Below, one piece after another: positions 5,077 through 12,138 of a DNA stretch of 22,134 nt. Each line of letters begins with the position of its first letter. Positions within the stretch are counted from its first letter, which is position 1. Source of the stretch: a virus. The stretch lies in the IMG/VR virus record IMGVR_UViG_3300048919_000181, positions 1-22,134 of that record. One strand, written 5' to 3'. Below the pieces are notes generated by a model that was given only the letters and a program-made list of their open reading frames with translations, ran no database searches and had not been told where the DNA came from. A program made the position numbers and the translations under genes.

Positions 5077-5357
5077 AGTGTGAACGTTGTGGCGGCTCCG
5101 GCCGCTACTCCAGCGGATACATTTGTTATGATTGTGCCGGCACGGGTAAGCAAAAACCCGTTTCTATCCGATTAATATGCATAAAGGCATTTGATAAATA
5201 TGGGTATCGTGTCGGTGATCGTTGTACAGCTTGGGAAACTACTCCTGCGCTCGTCACAGGTGAAGATAGGTACATTGTAAGGAACTGGAGCTTAAGGCGT
5301 GAGTATCCCCTTTTAGAGCGTCAGGTGAAGGAGTATTTTAAAGAGTTACCGAAATAA
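5073..5357 (+). CDS. Zinc-ribbon (CxxCxGxG) small protein
   Basis: A 94-residue protein with two DnaJ-type zinc motifs at the N-terminus: C3-x2-C6-GGSG and C18-x2-C21-AGTG, likely one bound zinc. A basic/aromatic tail follows (YRVGDRCTAWETT, then WSLRREYPLLERQVKEYF). Its ATG overlaps the previous stop (ATGA). Such rubredoxin-like knuckles bind nucleic acid or protein. The specific role is unknown. Confidence 0.75.
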   Translation: MKCERCGGSGRYSSGYICYDCAGTGKQKPVSIRLICIKAFDKYGYRVGDRCTAWETTPALVTGEDRYIVRNWSLRREYPLLERQVKEYFKELPK

Positions 5358-5375
5358 TAAACGGGAGGTCAGATC

Positions 5376-5825
5376 ATGAAGAAAAAGCTTGTAACAATAG
5401 CTTTGGCTGCAATTATCGTCGCATCTATTTTAAACTGGGGCGATAAACCAAATGAGGTTGATCAAAACAAATCCTCTCCAGTCACTCAGCAAGATCAGAA
5501 CGCAACAGTTCAGATTGTATTCCCTTCTGATCGCTATCCAGAGACAGCCAAACACATCCAAGACGCCATAGAGAGCGGTCACCCAAACACATGCACCATT
5601 GATAGGGATGGAGCGGAAAACAACCGCAAACTTTCACTGAGAGGCATTGAGACAAAGAAGGGGTATGACCGCGATGAATGGCCTATGGCAATGTGTGCTG
5701 AAGGCGGTGAAGGTGCAGATATTGAATACATAAGTCCATCAGACAATCGTGGTGCAGGTTCATGGGTAGGAAATCAGTTGGAGGAATATCCAGACGGTAC
5801 ATTAGTAGAATTTATTTTTGAATGA
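5376..5825 (+). CDS. Secreted NucA/NucB-family deoxyribonuclease
   Basis: A 149-residue protein with an N-terminal signal or anchor helix (KKK then about 15 hydrophobic residues) and a NucA/NucB DNase domain. Conserved blocks are [11 protein letters not shown] (74-84), [14 protein letters not shown] (98-111) and [16 protein letters not shown] (120-135). The Asp/Glu pair in the middle block and the DNRGAGSW loop form the non-specific, metal-dependent nuclease site in NucB. Cys73 and Cys107 could form a disulfide. GGGAGG precedes the ATG. The family degrades extracellular DNA. Because the gene sits in a prophage switch cluster, I infer a role in clearing DNA outside the cell, around lysis or in competition; no dedicated inhibitor is evident. 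Confidence 0.92.
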   Translation: MKKKLVTIALAAIIVASILNWGDKPNEVDQNKSSPVTQQDQNATVQIVFPSDRYPETAKHIQDAIESGHPNTCTIDRDGAENNRKLSLRGIETKKGYDRDEWPMAMCAEGGEGADIEYISPSDNRGAGSWVGNQLEEYPDGTLVEFIFE

Positions 5826-5847
5826 CAAACGAAAGGAGCAATAGAAT

Positions 5848-6078
5848 ATGAATAGATTAATTGATGAGAAGATTGTTGAGATTATGAAGCATACCAATGC
5901 CGACTATAGTAATTCATATCAACTTCTCTTATCTTTGGGAGGTAAATATTCTGACGCAGAAAAATTAGCCTTATTGCTCCGGCAAGGACTAACTATTAAC
6001 CAAATAAAGGAATTACATCAAAAAGGGATGTTTAAATATGACGCCGATGTATTACTCAGCATGCTAAGTACTATGTAG
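5848..6078 (+). CDS. Small hypothetical helical protein
   Basis: A 76-residue, mostly helical soluble protein without recognised motif (MNRLIDEKIVEIMKH, then YSDAEKLALLLRQGLTINQIKEL). GAAAGGAGC lies before the ATG, and the gene sits 22 bases after the nuclease gene in the same direction. The C-terminal half looks like a short helix-turn-helix-type repeat (LTINQIKELHQKGMF), but this is weak. It has the size of a nuclease immunity protein; no sequence feature supports that role. Confidence 0.65.
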   Translation: MNRLIDEKIVEIMKHTNADYSNSYQLLLSLGGKYSDAEKLALLLRQGLTINQIKELHQKGMFKYDADVLLSMLSTM

Positions 6079-6110
6079 ATTTTTGTTTGAATGAAATGGA
6101 GGTAAGGCTA

Positions 6111-6314
6111 ATGAAATTTGGATTCCGGAAGCCTAGCTTAAAGAAACGTATCGCTGCTAGAACCAGCATCAAACGTCAGATTGTACATCGGGCCGGATTG
6201 AAAATGCCACGTGGATATGGGTGGTTACGTAATCCTAAGCGGGCAGCGTATAACAAAGTGTACAACAAAACAAGTTTTGATATCTTCAAGGTGATTAGAA
6301 AGCTGTTCAAATAA
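6111..6314 (+). CDS. Small very basic phage/Firmicutes protein
   Basis: A 67-residue protein with strong positive charge (KFGFRKPSLKKRIAARTS, later GYGWLRNPKRAAYNKVYN). GGAGG precedes ATG 6111 by 8 bases; the frame opens at 6087 but without a ribosome site. Proteins with the pattern 'FRKPSLKKRIAARTS...PRGYGWLRNPKxAAYNKxYN' are common in Bacillus and Paenibacillus genomes and phages. Their function is unknown to me; nucleic-acid binding would fit the charge. Confidence 0.75.
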   Translation: MKFGFRKPSLKKRIAARTSIKRQIVHRAGLKMPRGYGWLRNPKRAAYNKVYNKTSFDIFKVIRKLFK

Positions 6315-6328
6315 AAGGGGGAATGAAA

Positions 6329-6508
6329 GTGTCCACATTGTCTAAATCAAAAGAAGAACATAAGGAATCATGTAAAAAATTCGTTGAAAAAATGAGATTA
6401 GAAAGCAGTGTATCTCCTGAAGATTTTTTAGAAATTATGATTAATCACGTCTACGAAACAGCTTATCTCAAAGGAGAATGGGATGAGAGCAAAAGACAAA
6501 AGTCCTGA
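6329..6508 (+). CDS. Small hypothetical protein with GTG start
   Basis: A 59-residue, charged helical protein (KEEHKESCKKFVEKMRLESS, then SPEDFLEIMINHVYETAYLKG). AGGGGG at about 6316-6321 is only one base from the ATG at 6323 but 7 bases from GTG 6329, so GTG is the likely start. It is the last gene of the plus-strand cluster, ending 13 bases before the terminator. Function is unknown. Confidence 0.65.
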   Translation: MSTLSKSKEEHKESCKKFVEKMRLESSVSPEDFLEIMINHVYETAYLKGEWDESKRQKS

Positions 6509-6521
6509 TAATAGAAAGAAT

Positions 6522-6560
6522 GCCCTGACAGCGTATAAACTGCAGGGCCTATTCTTATCT
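6522..6560. terminator. Hairpin shared by convergent accessory and lysis operons
   Basis: GCCCTG (6522-6527) and CAGGGC (6543-6548) pair, extended by CAG/CTG after a bulged A. T-rich sequence follows on the plus strand (CTATTCTTATCTTT), and a T-rich run follows on the minus strand as well. It stops the plus-strand cluster and the minus-strand lysis genes. Confidence 0.75.
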
Positions 6561-6609
6561 TTGAACAGCTTTATCTTTTTCCTCTTTAATAACCTCAGTT
6601 ACTACTTCT

Positions 6610-6888
6610 TTACTCCTTCGTCTTACCTTCTCTACTCTTCACCGCTTCAAAAATACCTGTACCCGCAAATCCAGACAGTGCACCAGCCCACAATCGGATA
6701 ACAAGAGGCGCGTCAGTAAACGGATAAGACAGAATACCAATGATGATACCAAACGCGATACTCATGATCGGCAGCCAGTTAACAGGGATGTTGAATGAGT
6801 TTTTGATGACTTGTACAATACCAGTTGATACACCCGCTATAATGGTCGCTAATAAAAGGACGTTGGTCCATAGTTCTTCATTCCACAT
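6610..6888 (-). CDS. Phage holin (small, multi-helix)
   Basis: A 92-residue membrane protein with three hydrophobic stretches (about residues 7-27, 37-56 and 62-82) and a charged tail SREGKTKE. This is the build of small phage holins that make the membrane lesion releasing the endolysin. AGGAGGT lies 8 bases before the ATG, inside the end of the amidase gene two bases upstream. It is the last gene of the lysis operon. A coding-like open stretch continues in another frame after the stop (see findings). Confidence 0.85.
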   Translation of the reverse strand: MWNEELWTNVLLLATIIAGVSTGIVQVIKNSFNIPVNWLPIMSIAFGIIIGILSYPFTDAPLVIRLWAGALSGFAGTGIFEAVKSREGKTKE

Positions 6889-6890
6889 AT

Positions 6891-7568
6891 TTATTTACCT
6901 CCTGGGGTGTCGAGTTTAGCTACTTTTGTCTTGTTGTTCCAGTCAATCACAGCGCCCTTGATGTTGTCGCCAGCAGCTCTAAGAGGGATAAGCGTAACCC
7001 CATCAATAAGCACCGCGCCTTCGATTTCTTTTCCGTTTACAATTGCAGTTACTTTCTCCACCTTGTCTGCACCCTCTCTTAGTTTCAGGTCAACCAACTT
7101 TTTAAACCGATCCCAGCCTGTCCATTTACCGCCATCATACATTAGACGTGGACAAATTTTGCCGGACCAATCAAAGTGTCTACGTAATTTTTCTACACCC
7201 CACCCTCGCTCTTTGAGCATGGATGCGACCAAATTAACCGCGTTATCCAGGTTCTTTGTGTAGTCTCCTGATTCACAAATCTCGATACCTATGCTGGTCA
7301 TGTTTCCCGACTTCGGACCGCTTCCATCTCCAGCATGCCATGCATTTTCATTCAACGGGATACATTCAATGGCTTCCTTGCCATCTATTACGATATGGAA
7401 TGATGCTTGACGGTTGTTTGTGGGATTCGTGAGCCATGCACGTTCGTTAGCTGCAGTAGATTTTTCATTCCCGGTGTTGTGGATCGTGATCGTTGTCGCT
7501 ACCATTGTTCGCCCTGGACGCCTATTGTTTGGAGTTCCTTGTGGTATATAATCCTTGCGGTAATTCAT
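6891..7568 (-). CDS. N-acetylmuramoyl-L-alanine amidase endolysin
   Basis: A 225-residue protein with an N-terminal Amidase_2 domain (about 1-160) that cuts the bond between muramic acid and the stem peptide. Expected zinc ligands are visible: His30 in TIHNTG, His131 in RRHFDWSGK and Cys139 in ICPR, with Glu96 in IGIEICE as likely catalytic residue. The C-terminal 50 residues (VNGKEIEGAVLIDGVTLIPL and on) look like a copper-amine-oxidase N-type 'stalk' domain that can bind the wall. It lies between two holin genes, as in typical Gram-positive lysis cassettes. Confidence 0.95.
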   Translation of the reverse strand: MNYRKDYIPQGTPNNRRPGRTMVATTITIHNTGNEKSTAANERAWLTNPTNNRQASFHIVIDGKEAIECIPLNENAWHAGDGSGPKSGNMTSIGIEICESGDYTKNLDNAVNLVASMLKERGWGVEKLRRHFDWSGKICPRLMYDGGKWTGWDRFKKLVDLKLREGADKVEKVTAIVNGKEIEGAVLIDGVTLIPLRAAGDNIKGAVIDWNNKTKVAKLDTPGGK

Positions 7569-7569
7569 T

Positions 7570-7935
7570 TTATTTCCCCTCCTTCTCTACCTTCACAATG
7601 ACCTTTGGATCAATATTCACAGCTCGTTCGATATACTCCATACGAGTCTGTATGCGTTCCAAGGTAGCTACCATCCTCGCTTGTACTCTTTCCGTTTTGT
7701 CCAAGTGGGTCATTAATCGTTCTTCTCGCTCTTTTGCTTCAGCTTTGTTTGCGTCAATAAGTTCATTAAGCTTCTGTTCGCGCTTGTTTGACTCTTCACG
7801 GCTCTCTTTGATCTGCTCCTTTTGATCTCTGATCATAATCCAAATAAGTACGGAAATAGCAAGTACCGCCAACGGCATCCATGCTCCTGTTTTAAGAAAC
7901 CCTGCAAACAACGTCCATACAGCCACTACGTCCAT
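7570..7935 (-). CDS. BhlA/UviB-like holin with coiled-coil tail
   Basis: A 121-residue protein: N-terminal membrane helix (about 15-37, GAWMPLAVLAISVLIWIMI) followed by RDQKEQIKESREE and a long charged coiled coil. This fits the BhlA/UviB holin-like family, though it is longer than usual. ATG 7935 shares its A with the upstream TGA (TGATG) and has AAGGTGG 7 bases before it; a GTG at 7941 is less well placed. The coupling suggests matched amounts with the ComEA-like protein. It stands just upstream of the endolysin. Confidence 0.75.
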   Translation of the reverse strand: MDVVAVWTLFAGFLKTGAWMPLAVLAISVLIWIMIRDQKEQIKESREESNKREQKLNELIDANKAEAKEREERLMTHLDKTERVQARMVATLERIQTRMEYIERAVNIDPKVIVKVEKEGK

Positions 7936-8258
7936 CACCACACCACCTTTCCGATGAGTCCTTGTATTTTCCCATCCCCTATCCCATCGACCCGTATAAG
8001 GTCGTACACGCTGCCATAAGGTCTGTTGTCAATGATTTTGTTCGCTAGTGTTTCCCCGATACCGGGCAGTGATTTCAATTCATCCACACTGCCCTTGTTA
8101 ATGTTTATTTTCGTAACGTCATCTGACTGAGATACTTGTATGTTGATATTATTGACGTTGTCTGCTCTAGTACCGTGTATCACCGCTATCAAGCTGGCTA
8201 TAAACATTAAGCATAGCGCGACAACAATGACGACACGGTAAAATCTCTCTCTATTCAC
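7935..8258 (-). CDS. ComEA-like membrane-anchored helix-hairpin-helix protein
   Basis: A 107-residue protein from GTG 8258: one membrane helix (about 8-28), an Asn/Ser-rich linker, then a ComEA-type double helix-hairpin-helix domain, ININKGSVDELKSLPGIG (51-68) and VYDLIRVDGIG (84-94). ComEA binds incoming double-stranded DNA outside the membrane during competence. An in-frame ATG at 8312 lies inside an intrinsic terminator and has no ribosome site, so I reject it. The gene heads the lysis cassette and is coupled to the holin. A ComEA-like DNA-binding protein here is unusual; it may bind DNA outside the membrane or simply be a repurposed scaffold. Confidence 0.85.
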   Translation of the reverse strand: MNRERFYRVVIVVALCLMFIASLIAVIHGTRADNVNNINIQVSQSDDVTKININKGSVDELKSLPGIGETLANKIIDNRPYGSVYDLIRVDGIGDGKIQGLIGKVVW

Positions 8259-8294
8259 AACGTCACACCATCCCCTGATTCTATATGTTGGCAC

Positions 8295-8323
8295 AAAAAA
8301 AACACGCTCCATGTTGGACGTGT
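8295..8323 (-). terminator. Strong intrinsic terminator between tail and lysis modules
   Basis: On the minus strand ACACGTCC (8323-8316), a short loop and GGA-G-CGTGT pair with one bulged G, followed by eight T (8302-8295). It ends transcription of the structural operon before the lysis cassette, so the lysis genes need read-through, antitermination or their own promoter in the 36 bases to GTG 8258. Confidence 0.85.
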
Positions 8324-8335
8324 CACGTCTGTTTG

Positions 8336-8462
8336 TTATGTGATTTTAGTTATGAGGTATCCAACCAGTTCATCCCCTCGCTCCCCTATCTCTATATATT
8401 GTGAACCCCATGCTACATAACTCTTCTCACTGTGAGTATGCGGTATAAGCTTTCCCGGCTCA
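8336..8462 (-). pseudogene. Possible frameshifted small gene
   Basis: A GTG at 8462 follows a GGGTGTGACGTT leader identical to that before the ComEA-like gene, but its frame stops after 16 codons. The neighbouring frame is open to TAA at 8336 and reads like protein (KLIPHTHSEKSYVAWGSQYI, then EIGERGDELVGYLITKIT). One extra base after the start would join them into about 42 residues. I infer a small broken or mis-read gene; function unknown. Confidence 0.35.
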
Positions 8463-8492
8463 CAACGTCACACCCTTTCCCCCTGCTCTATG

Positions 8493-8882
8493 TCATTCAG
8501 TTTTAAATGCTTGCCATTCGAAAGTAGAGCCCGAAAGACCGACTGGAATTTTAAAACCATTTTCGTTTATATACGCAATACCAGTTAAATAAAAAAGTTT
8601 TATACCGCTCGGGAAAATAGTAAACCCCGATTGCTTCGGTAGTTTTGTATCTATATACGTTTGGTTATAAAAATTGTTGGCAGATTTACTCTTCAATAAT
8701 ATAACATCAGGTACAAATCCAAACCCTCCAACTACTACAAAGTAGCTCAATTCCTCTGCTCCGCCATTATTTATAAAATTTTCGCGCATGGTACTTGAGG
8801 ATACTTCGCCACTTGCGTACTTAGCTCCACCAGGACCATCCAACCCGTAATTATCCAATGAGTAGTTATCTATCCCTGGCAT
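8493..8882 (-). CDS. Distal tail protein, probably tail fibre or tip component
   Basis: A 129-residue, Gly/Asn/Ser-rich protein with little charge and predicted strands (FVVVGGFGFVPDVILL, GFTIFPSGIKLFYLTG, GSTFEWQAF). No enzyme motif. Composition and position after the baseplate genes fit a receptor-binding or tail-fibre part. ATG 8882 overlaps the previous TAA (TAATG) with AGAGGTG upstream. It is the last intact gene of the structural operon. Confidence 0.6.
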   Translation of the reverse strand: MPGIDNYSLDNYGLDGPGGAKYASGEVSSSTMRENFINNGGAEELSYFVVVGGFGFVPDVILLKSKSANNFYNQTYIDTKLPKQSGFTIFPSGIKLFYLTGIAYINENGFKIPVGLSGSTFEWQAFKTE

Positions 8883-9190
8883 TATGTCACCTCTTTACCG
8901 CTGATGTAGTACCAAACAGCATTTGCGCTAGCAGAAGCTGTTATTGCTTCTCCAACCATTAAAATCTGATCAATGAAAGGAATAGTGATTGTGTCGTTAG
9001 GTTTGATGGTATGGTCAAAAATAACAGCAGCACCAGCAAAAGAAAGCCTCACCGTTACAGAGGTAGCGTTTGTGTTGCAGATTGTCACAGCTTTTACAAG
9101 TGTTGTTGTTGATGCGGGAACCGTGTATATCACTGTATTGGCTGTGATTGAAAAATTTCCTTTACCTAACCTCTTTGCTACTGTAGCCAT
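8882..9190 (-). CDS. Small beta-rich tail-associated protein
   Basis: A 102-residue Thr/Ala/Val-rich protein, almost all strand (FSITANTVIYTVPASTTTLV, VTVRLSFAGAAVIFDHTI, NAVWYYISG), like one beta-sandwich domain. ATG 9190 directly follows the previous TAG, with GGGGGG upstream. It is likely a decoration or receptor-binding module at the tail tip. Family not recognised. Confidence 0.6.
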   Translation of the reverse strand: MATVAKRLGKGNFSITANTVIYTVPASTTTLVKAVTICNTNATSVTVRLSFAGAAVIFDHTIKPNDTITIPFIDQILMVGEAITASASANAVWYYISGKEVT

Positions 9191-9454
9191 CTATAACGCC
9201 CCCCATAGGTTTTCTTGATCCACATAAGCCTTTGCCTGAGCGAGAGCGTCACCAACTGCCTTTTCCGTAGCAGCTAAAGTTTGAGATGATCCGCTTGTGC
9301 TGTTGGATAATTGCACAATCCCTTTTTCTGTTGTTGTGCCGTCTGGTATTTCGATGTTGTCCACGTCTATACGCAGTTGGTTGATATCTGTGCCGATCTG
9401 GTTCATGTCTGCTGGACGTACCGTATCAATTATTGTCCAATCTGTTTTAGCCAT
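9191..9454 (-). CDS. Short tail-fibre protein with one fibre repeat
   Basis: An 87-residue protein. Residues 41-71 (TTEKGIVQLS...QTLAATEKAVGDAL) match the phage fibre repeat 'GxVQLS...TxAATxxAV', which usually occurs in several copies in long fibres. Here only one copy is present after an N-terminal segment DWTIIDTVRPADMNQIGTDI typical of baseplate-attachment parts. It may be a connector between baseplate and the two proteins that follow, or the remnant of a longer fibre. ATG overlaps the previous TAA. Confidence 0.75.
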   Translation of the reverse strand: MAKTDWTIIDTVRPADMNQIGTDINQLRIDVDNIEIPDGTTTEKGIVQLSNSTSGSSQTLAATEKAVGDALAQAKAYVDQENLWGAL

Positions 9455-9741
9455 TATGAAGTCACCTCTTCTATTTCAAAAGTTTCTAGCATGAGCGTGT
9501 CTGATGTAACGGGTAGATTAACGGGTTTATAGCTAATCCGCGAATTGTCGGCCCGTTTTATCTCAATCGTAGTTACAAGAGACACTGCCGAAGCTGGTAT
9601 GATGTAATTGAGAGCAACGGTTGAATCCGTCACCGCTTTTTGCTCGAATTCCGTGATCTCGTAAACCCCGTTTAGTACCACCTTGGCGATATCGGTTTGC
9701 ACTACATCGGCAATCCTTGTTAAATATGCTTGCTCAATCAT
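9454..9741 (-). CDS. Small tail protein after XkdU
   Basis: A 95-residue protein from ATG 9741, which has GGAGGTG 6 bases upstream and overlaps the XkdU stop by ATGA; the longer frame to 9816 lies inside XkdU. It has an N-terminal helix (IEQAYLTRIADVVQTDIAKVVL) and beta strands afterwards. Its position suggests a baseplate-to-fibre adaptor. Function not recognised. Confidence 0.65.
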   Translation of the reverse strand: MIEQAYLTRIADVVQTDIAKVVLNGVYEITEFEQKAVTDSTVALNYIIPASAVSLVTTIEIKRADNSRISYKPVNLPVTSDTLMLETFEIEEVTS

Positions 9742-10319
9742 AGCGTCACCTCCGGCCCGAGTGTGGCAAATGGTTTCTCTCCCAATTTCCATGAGCCATC
9801 CAGTTTGTAATTCCAAGATACCGTTCTTCGTTTTGTCGTATGTTCAATGCCTATACGATGGTTAAGCGATGTATTTTGTTGATAGATCAGGTTAGCTGGT
9901 TTGACCGAACGTACTGTGTACTGCACCTCTTTAAAGAGATTGGCGTTTTCGATATTTGTCGTGACATACAAAATAAACTGTTGCACGTCTACCGAGACAA
10001 CAGCCATCCCAGGTCCAATGAGTCTATCCAATTGTTCTTGGAGCCAGCGTATACTAAAAGGCGGTTTTGTTGATTGCCGGTTGATGATGCGGCGGCGTCT
10101 GAACTCAAGCGGTTCGGTTGATGGGTCTGCTTGTATTTTAAGAATCTTTTCACGCCGCCTTATACCGTTTACGGATGCTGTCATGACAAACTGATCATCC
10201 ATGTAGCTTTGTATTGCATTGGACAGGTCATCCAGTTCCGGTACTTCAGCATCGGTCAAGGCCTTGAAGTCATCGATCTCTCGCAATACTTCCGGAAGGT
10301 ACGTTATTAGTCTATTCAT
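9738..10319 (-). CDS. xkdU: XkdU/YmfQ-like baseplate protein (DUF2313-type)
   Basis: A 193-residue protein starting MNRLITYLPEVLREI and containing RRRRIINRQSTKPPFSIRWLQEQL (helical centre) and a C-terminal half rich in strands. This is the layout of the XkdU/YmfQ baseplate proteins related to P2 gpI, which sit at the tail tip beside the J protein. It overlaps the baseplate J gene by 8 bases and the next gene by ATGA, continuing the exact PBSX order. Confidence 0.88.
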   Translation of the reverse strand: MNRLITYLPEVLREIDDFKALTDAEVPELDDLSNAIQSYMDDQFVMTASVNGIRRREKILKIQADPSTEPLEFRRRRIINRQSTKPPFSIRWLQEQLDRLIGPGMAVVSVDVQQFILYVTTNIENANLFKEVQYTVRSVKPANLIYQQNTSLNHRIGIEHTTKRRTVSWNYKLDGSWKLGEKPFATLGPEVTL

Positions 10320-11391
10320 TTAACGTCACCGTCCCGAGCACAGGGATTTGATCACCCGTCAGTGTTAGATTGGAGGATGATCCGTTAATCTGTGTGTTCA
10401 TTACATCGACTACTGTCGGTACGGTGAGTATACGAGATTCAATCTGTGCCACTCTGACAATGATGCCCGTTTCATCAGCCCAACCTTGGCGTAGTAGCAG
10501 TAGATATTCGGTAATAGCATCCTCTACCCCCTGCTGCACCTGACCAATTGTTGCGTCTGGAGCAAGAGTCAGTGTAGCCGAGACGTTAACGGCTAGTGTT
10601 GTTACGCCAACCACTGTGACGTGGTGACCAATAGGCGCAAGGCCTAATCCTTGACCGCTGTTTGTGATTGGATCGACCAACGTCTGCACCTCATTTACAA
10701 GCGTTGTAGAAGGGGGAACAAAACCTGTTGCAATGATGGCAACCTTGACCGTCCCACCGCCTTGCCAAGCTGGGTATACCTTGACGCCGCCAACACCATC
10801 AATTGCTCCTATTTTCAATTTATAGTCAGCAACATTACCGCCGAAAGGCTGTTCATTTACCGCCGCGCTGTATCTGGCGCGCAATGCATCGTCCGTTTCT
10901 TCATCTGCTCCCGGTTTTAATACCTCATCCAGCACAACCTGTACCAATCCATCGACATAATCCACAGGTAACATAGTGCCGAAATCTTGGTTACCTGAAA
11001 TCCCTGCCGTTTCCGCAGTCAAAACAAATGTACCAAGTCCGATTTTTGATGTGACTGTGTATATCAAATCGTTAAGAGAGTAACGGGACCCAATAGGGAC
11101 ATCAATGAGGGCATTGCCTGAACCATAGAATAGCCCTTTACGCTGTGCAAATGTAGCTGCCGCACGATTAACCCCGAACTCCGCTGCGCGCCTTGTAAGG
11201 AACTCTCCTGTGGCTGTGTCGGCGTATGAAAGGTTGATATTAGTATCCAACTCGATGTACATCTCTGACAGTTCCCACGCTGCTGGTGCCAGAGCGTTGT
11301 AAATAACACTGCCCTCTCGCTTATCCAGGTCATCCGGCACCCGGTCTAGCATGCGTTCCAGAATATTTTCAAATGTTTGATCCTCATACAT
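10312..11391 (-). CDS. xkdT: Baseplate J-family wedge protein (XkdT-like)
   Basis: A 359-residue protein: N-terminal YEDQTFENILERMLDRVPDDLDKREGS is the standard start of baseplate_J proteins, and the middle has GADEETDDALRARYSAAVNEQPFGGN, the usual signature before the second domain. The gp47/J family builds the wedges of contractile baseplates. Length matches PBSX XkdT. GAGGT precedes the ATG. It overlaps the gp25-like gene by 8 bases. Confidence 0.95.
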   Translation of the reverse strand: MYEDQTFENILERMLDRVPDDLDKREGSVIYNALAPAAWELSEMYIELDTNINLSYADTATGEFLTRRAAEFGVNRAAATFAQRKGLFYGSGNALIDVPIGSRYSLNDLIYTVTSKIGLGTFVLTAETAGISGNQDFGTMLPVDYVDGLVQVVLDEVLKPGADEETDDALRARYSAAVNEQPFGGNVADYKLKIGAIDGVGGVKVYPAWQGGGTVKVAIIATGFVPPSTTLVNEVQTLVDPITNSGQGLGLAPIGHHVTVVGVTTLAVNVSATLTLAPDATIGQVQQGVEDAITEYLLLLRQGWADETGIIVRVAQIESRILTVPTVVDVMNTQINGSSSNLTLTGDQIPVLGTVTLNE

Positions 11392-11785
11392 CCCGGGTTA
11401 CCTCCTGTTCAAAATTTCCGTATATCGTTACTACTGTGAATCGGATATCTGCTGTATCTCCTTGGATGTTGATTTGGAAATTAACCACGTCTGATATCCG
11501 GTCATCCTGTGTTAAAGCATCACGAATACTACGGGATAATTCAGATCGAATGATTGATGCAGAAGCACCAACCAGCCTCACTGACTCTGTACCGTAGTCT
11601 GTACTGTATATCAAAAACTCGAATCTCTCCGATTGTAGGATCAAAAAAACGGCCTGCTTCACTGCTTCTAGGCCGTCTGCTGTTCCGACTATTCTCTTTT
11701 TCACTGGGTCAATGTAATAGGTGAGTCCCGGTTCCTGGACCTCTTCTATTTCTTCATCTGCCACAATTTCGGTAACAGGTATCAT
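11384..11785 (-). CDS. xkdS: XkdS-like baseplate wedge protein (gp25-related, DUF2634)
   Basis: A 133-residue protein of the DUF2634/gp25 type: TYYIDPVKKRIVGTADGLEAVKQAVFLIL and FEFLIYSTDYGTE are characteristic, followed by the SRSIRDALTQDDRI helix. Related proteins initiate sheath assembly on the baseplate. ATG overlaps the previous TGA. Confidence 0.93.
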   Translation of the reverse strand: MIPVTEIVADEEIEEVQEPGLTYYIDPVKKRIVGTADGLEAVKQAVFLILQSERFEFLIYSTDYGTESVRLVGASASIIRSELSRSIRDALTQDDRISDVVNFQINIQGDTADIRFTVVTIYGNFEQEVTRDV

Positions 11786-12138
11786 GCATCCACCAGCCTA
11801 TCCATAACTACATAATTTTGACCACCTTGCACTCTCAAAAGCAAAACCTTATCTCCGACTTCAAGACCTCTGCGGATCACTATAGGTTCCTCGGGCAATG
11901 CGTATTCTGTTTCTTTCTCTTCGCCACTGTCGTCATACGCATGCTTGTGATGTAGATTTATTTCAAAATGGACCAGCGACTCGGTCACAACTAACAGGTC
12001 AGATGTTACCGTAAATCGTTGGTCTATATTTATTTCAAGAGGGTTTGATGATGTTACCTCGCCATACATAATTGCTGTAGGGTCAGATGCGGATACAGCT
12101 TCAATAGCAATCCTTTTCATCACGTCAATCATCGCCAT
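11782..12138 (-). CDS. xkdR: XkdR-like baseplate protein (DUF2577-type)
   Basis: A 118-residue protein from ATG 12138, which shares one base with the XkdQ stop (TAATG) behind GGTGGTGG. The frame stays open to 12186 inside XkdQ but has no start signal there. The C-terminal part IVIRRGLEVGDKVLLLRVQGGQNYVVMDRL is the typical beta-rich end of XkdR/DUF2577 proteins. Gene order supports the call. Confidence 0.88.
   Translation of the reverse strand: MAMIDVMKRIAIEAVSASDPTAIMYGEVTSSNPLEINIDQRFTVTSDLLVVTESLVHFEINLHHKHAYDDSGEEKETEYALPEEPIVIRRGLEVGDKVLLLRVQGGQNYVVMDRLVDA

Noticed and set aside
6483-6701. 72-codon plus-strand frame after the accessory cluster
   Set aside because: It runs through the terminator hairpin and antisense to the holin gene; composition is that of a shadow frame.
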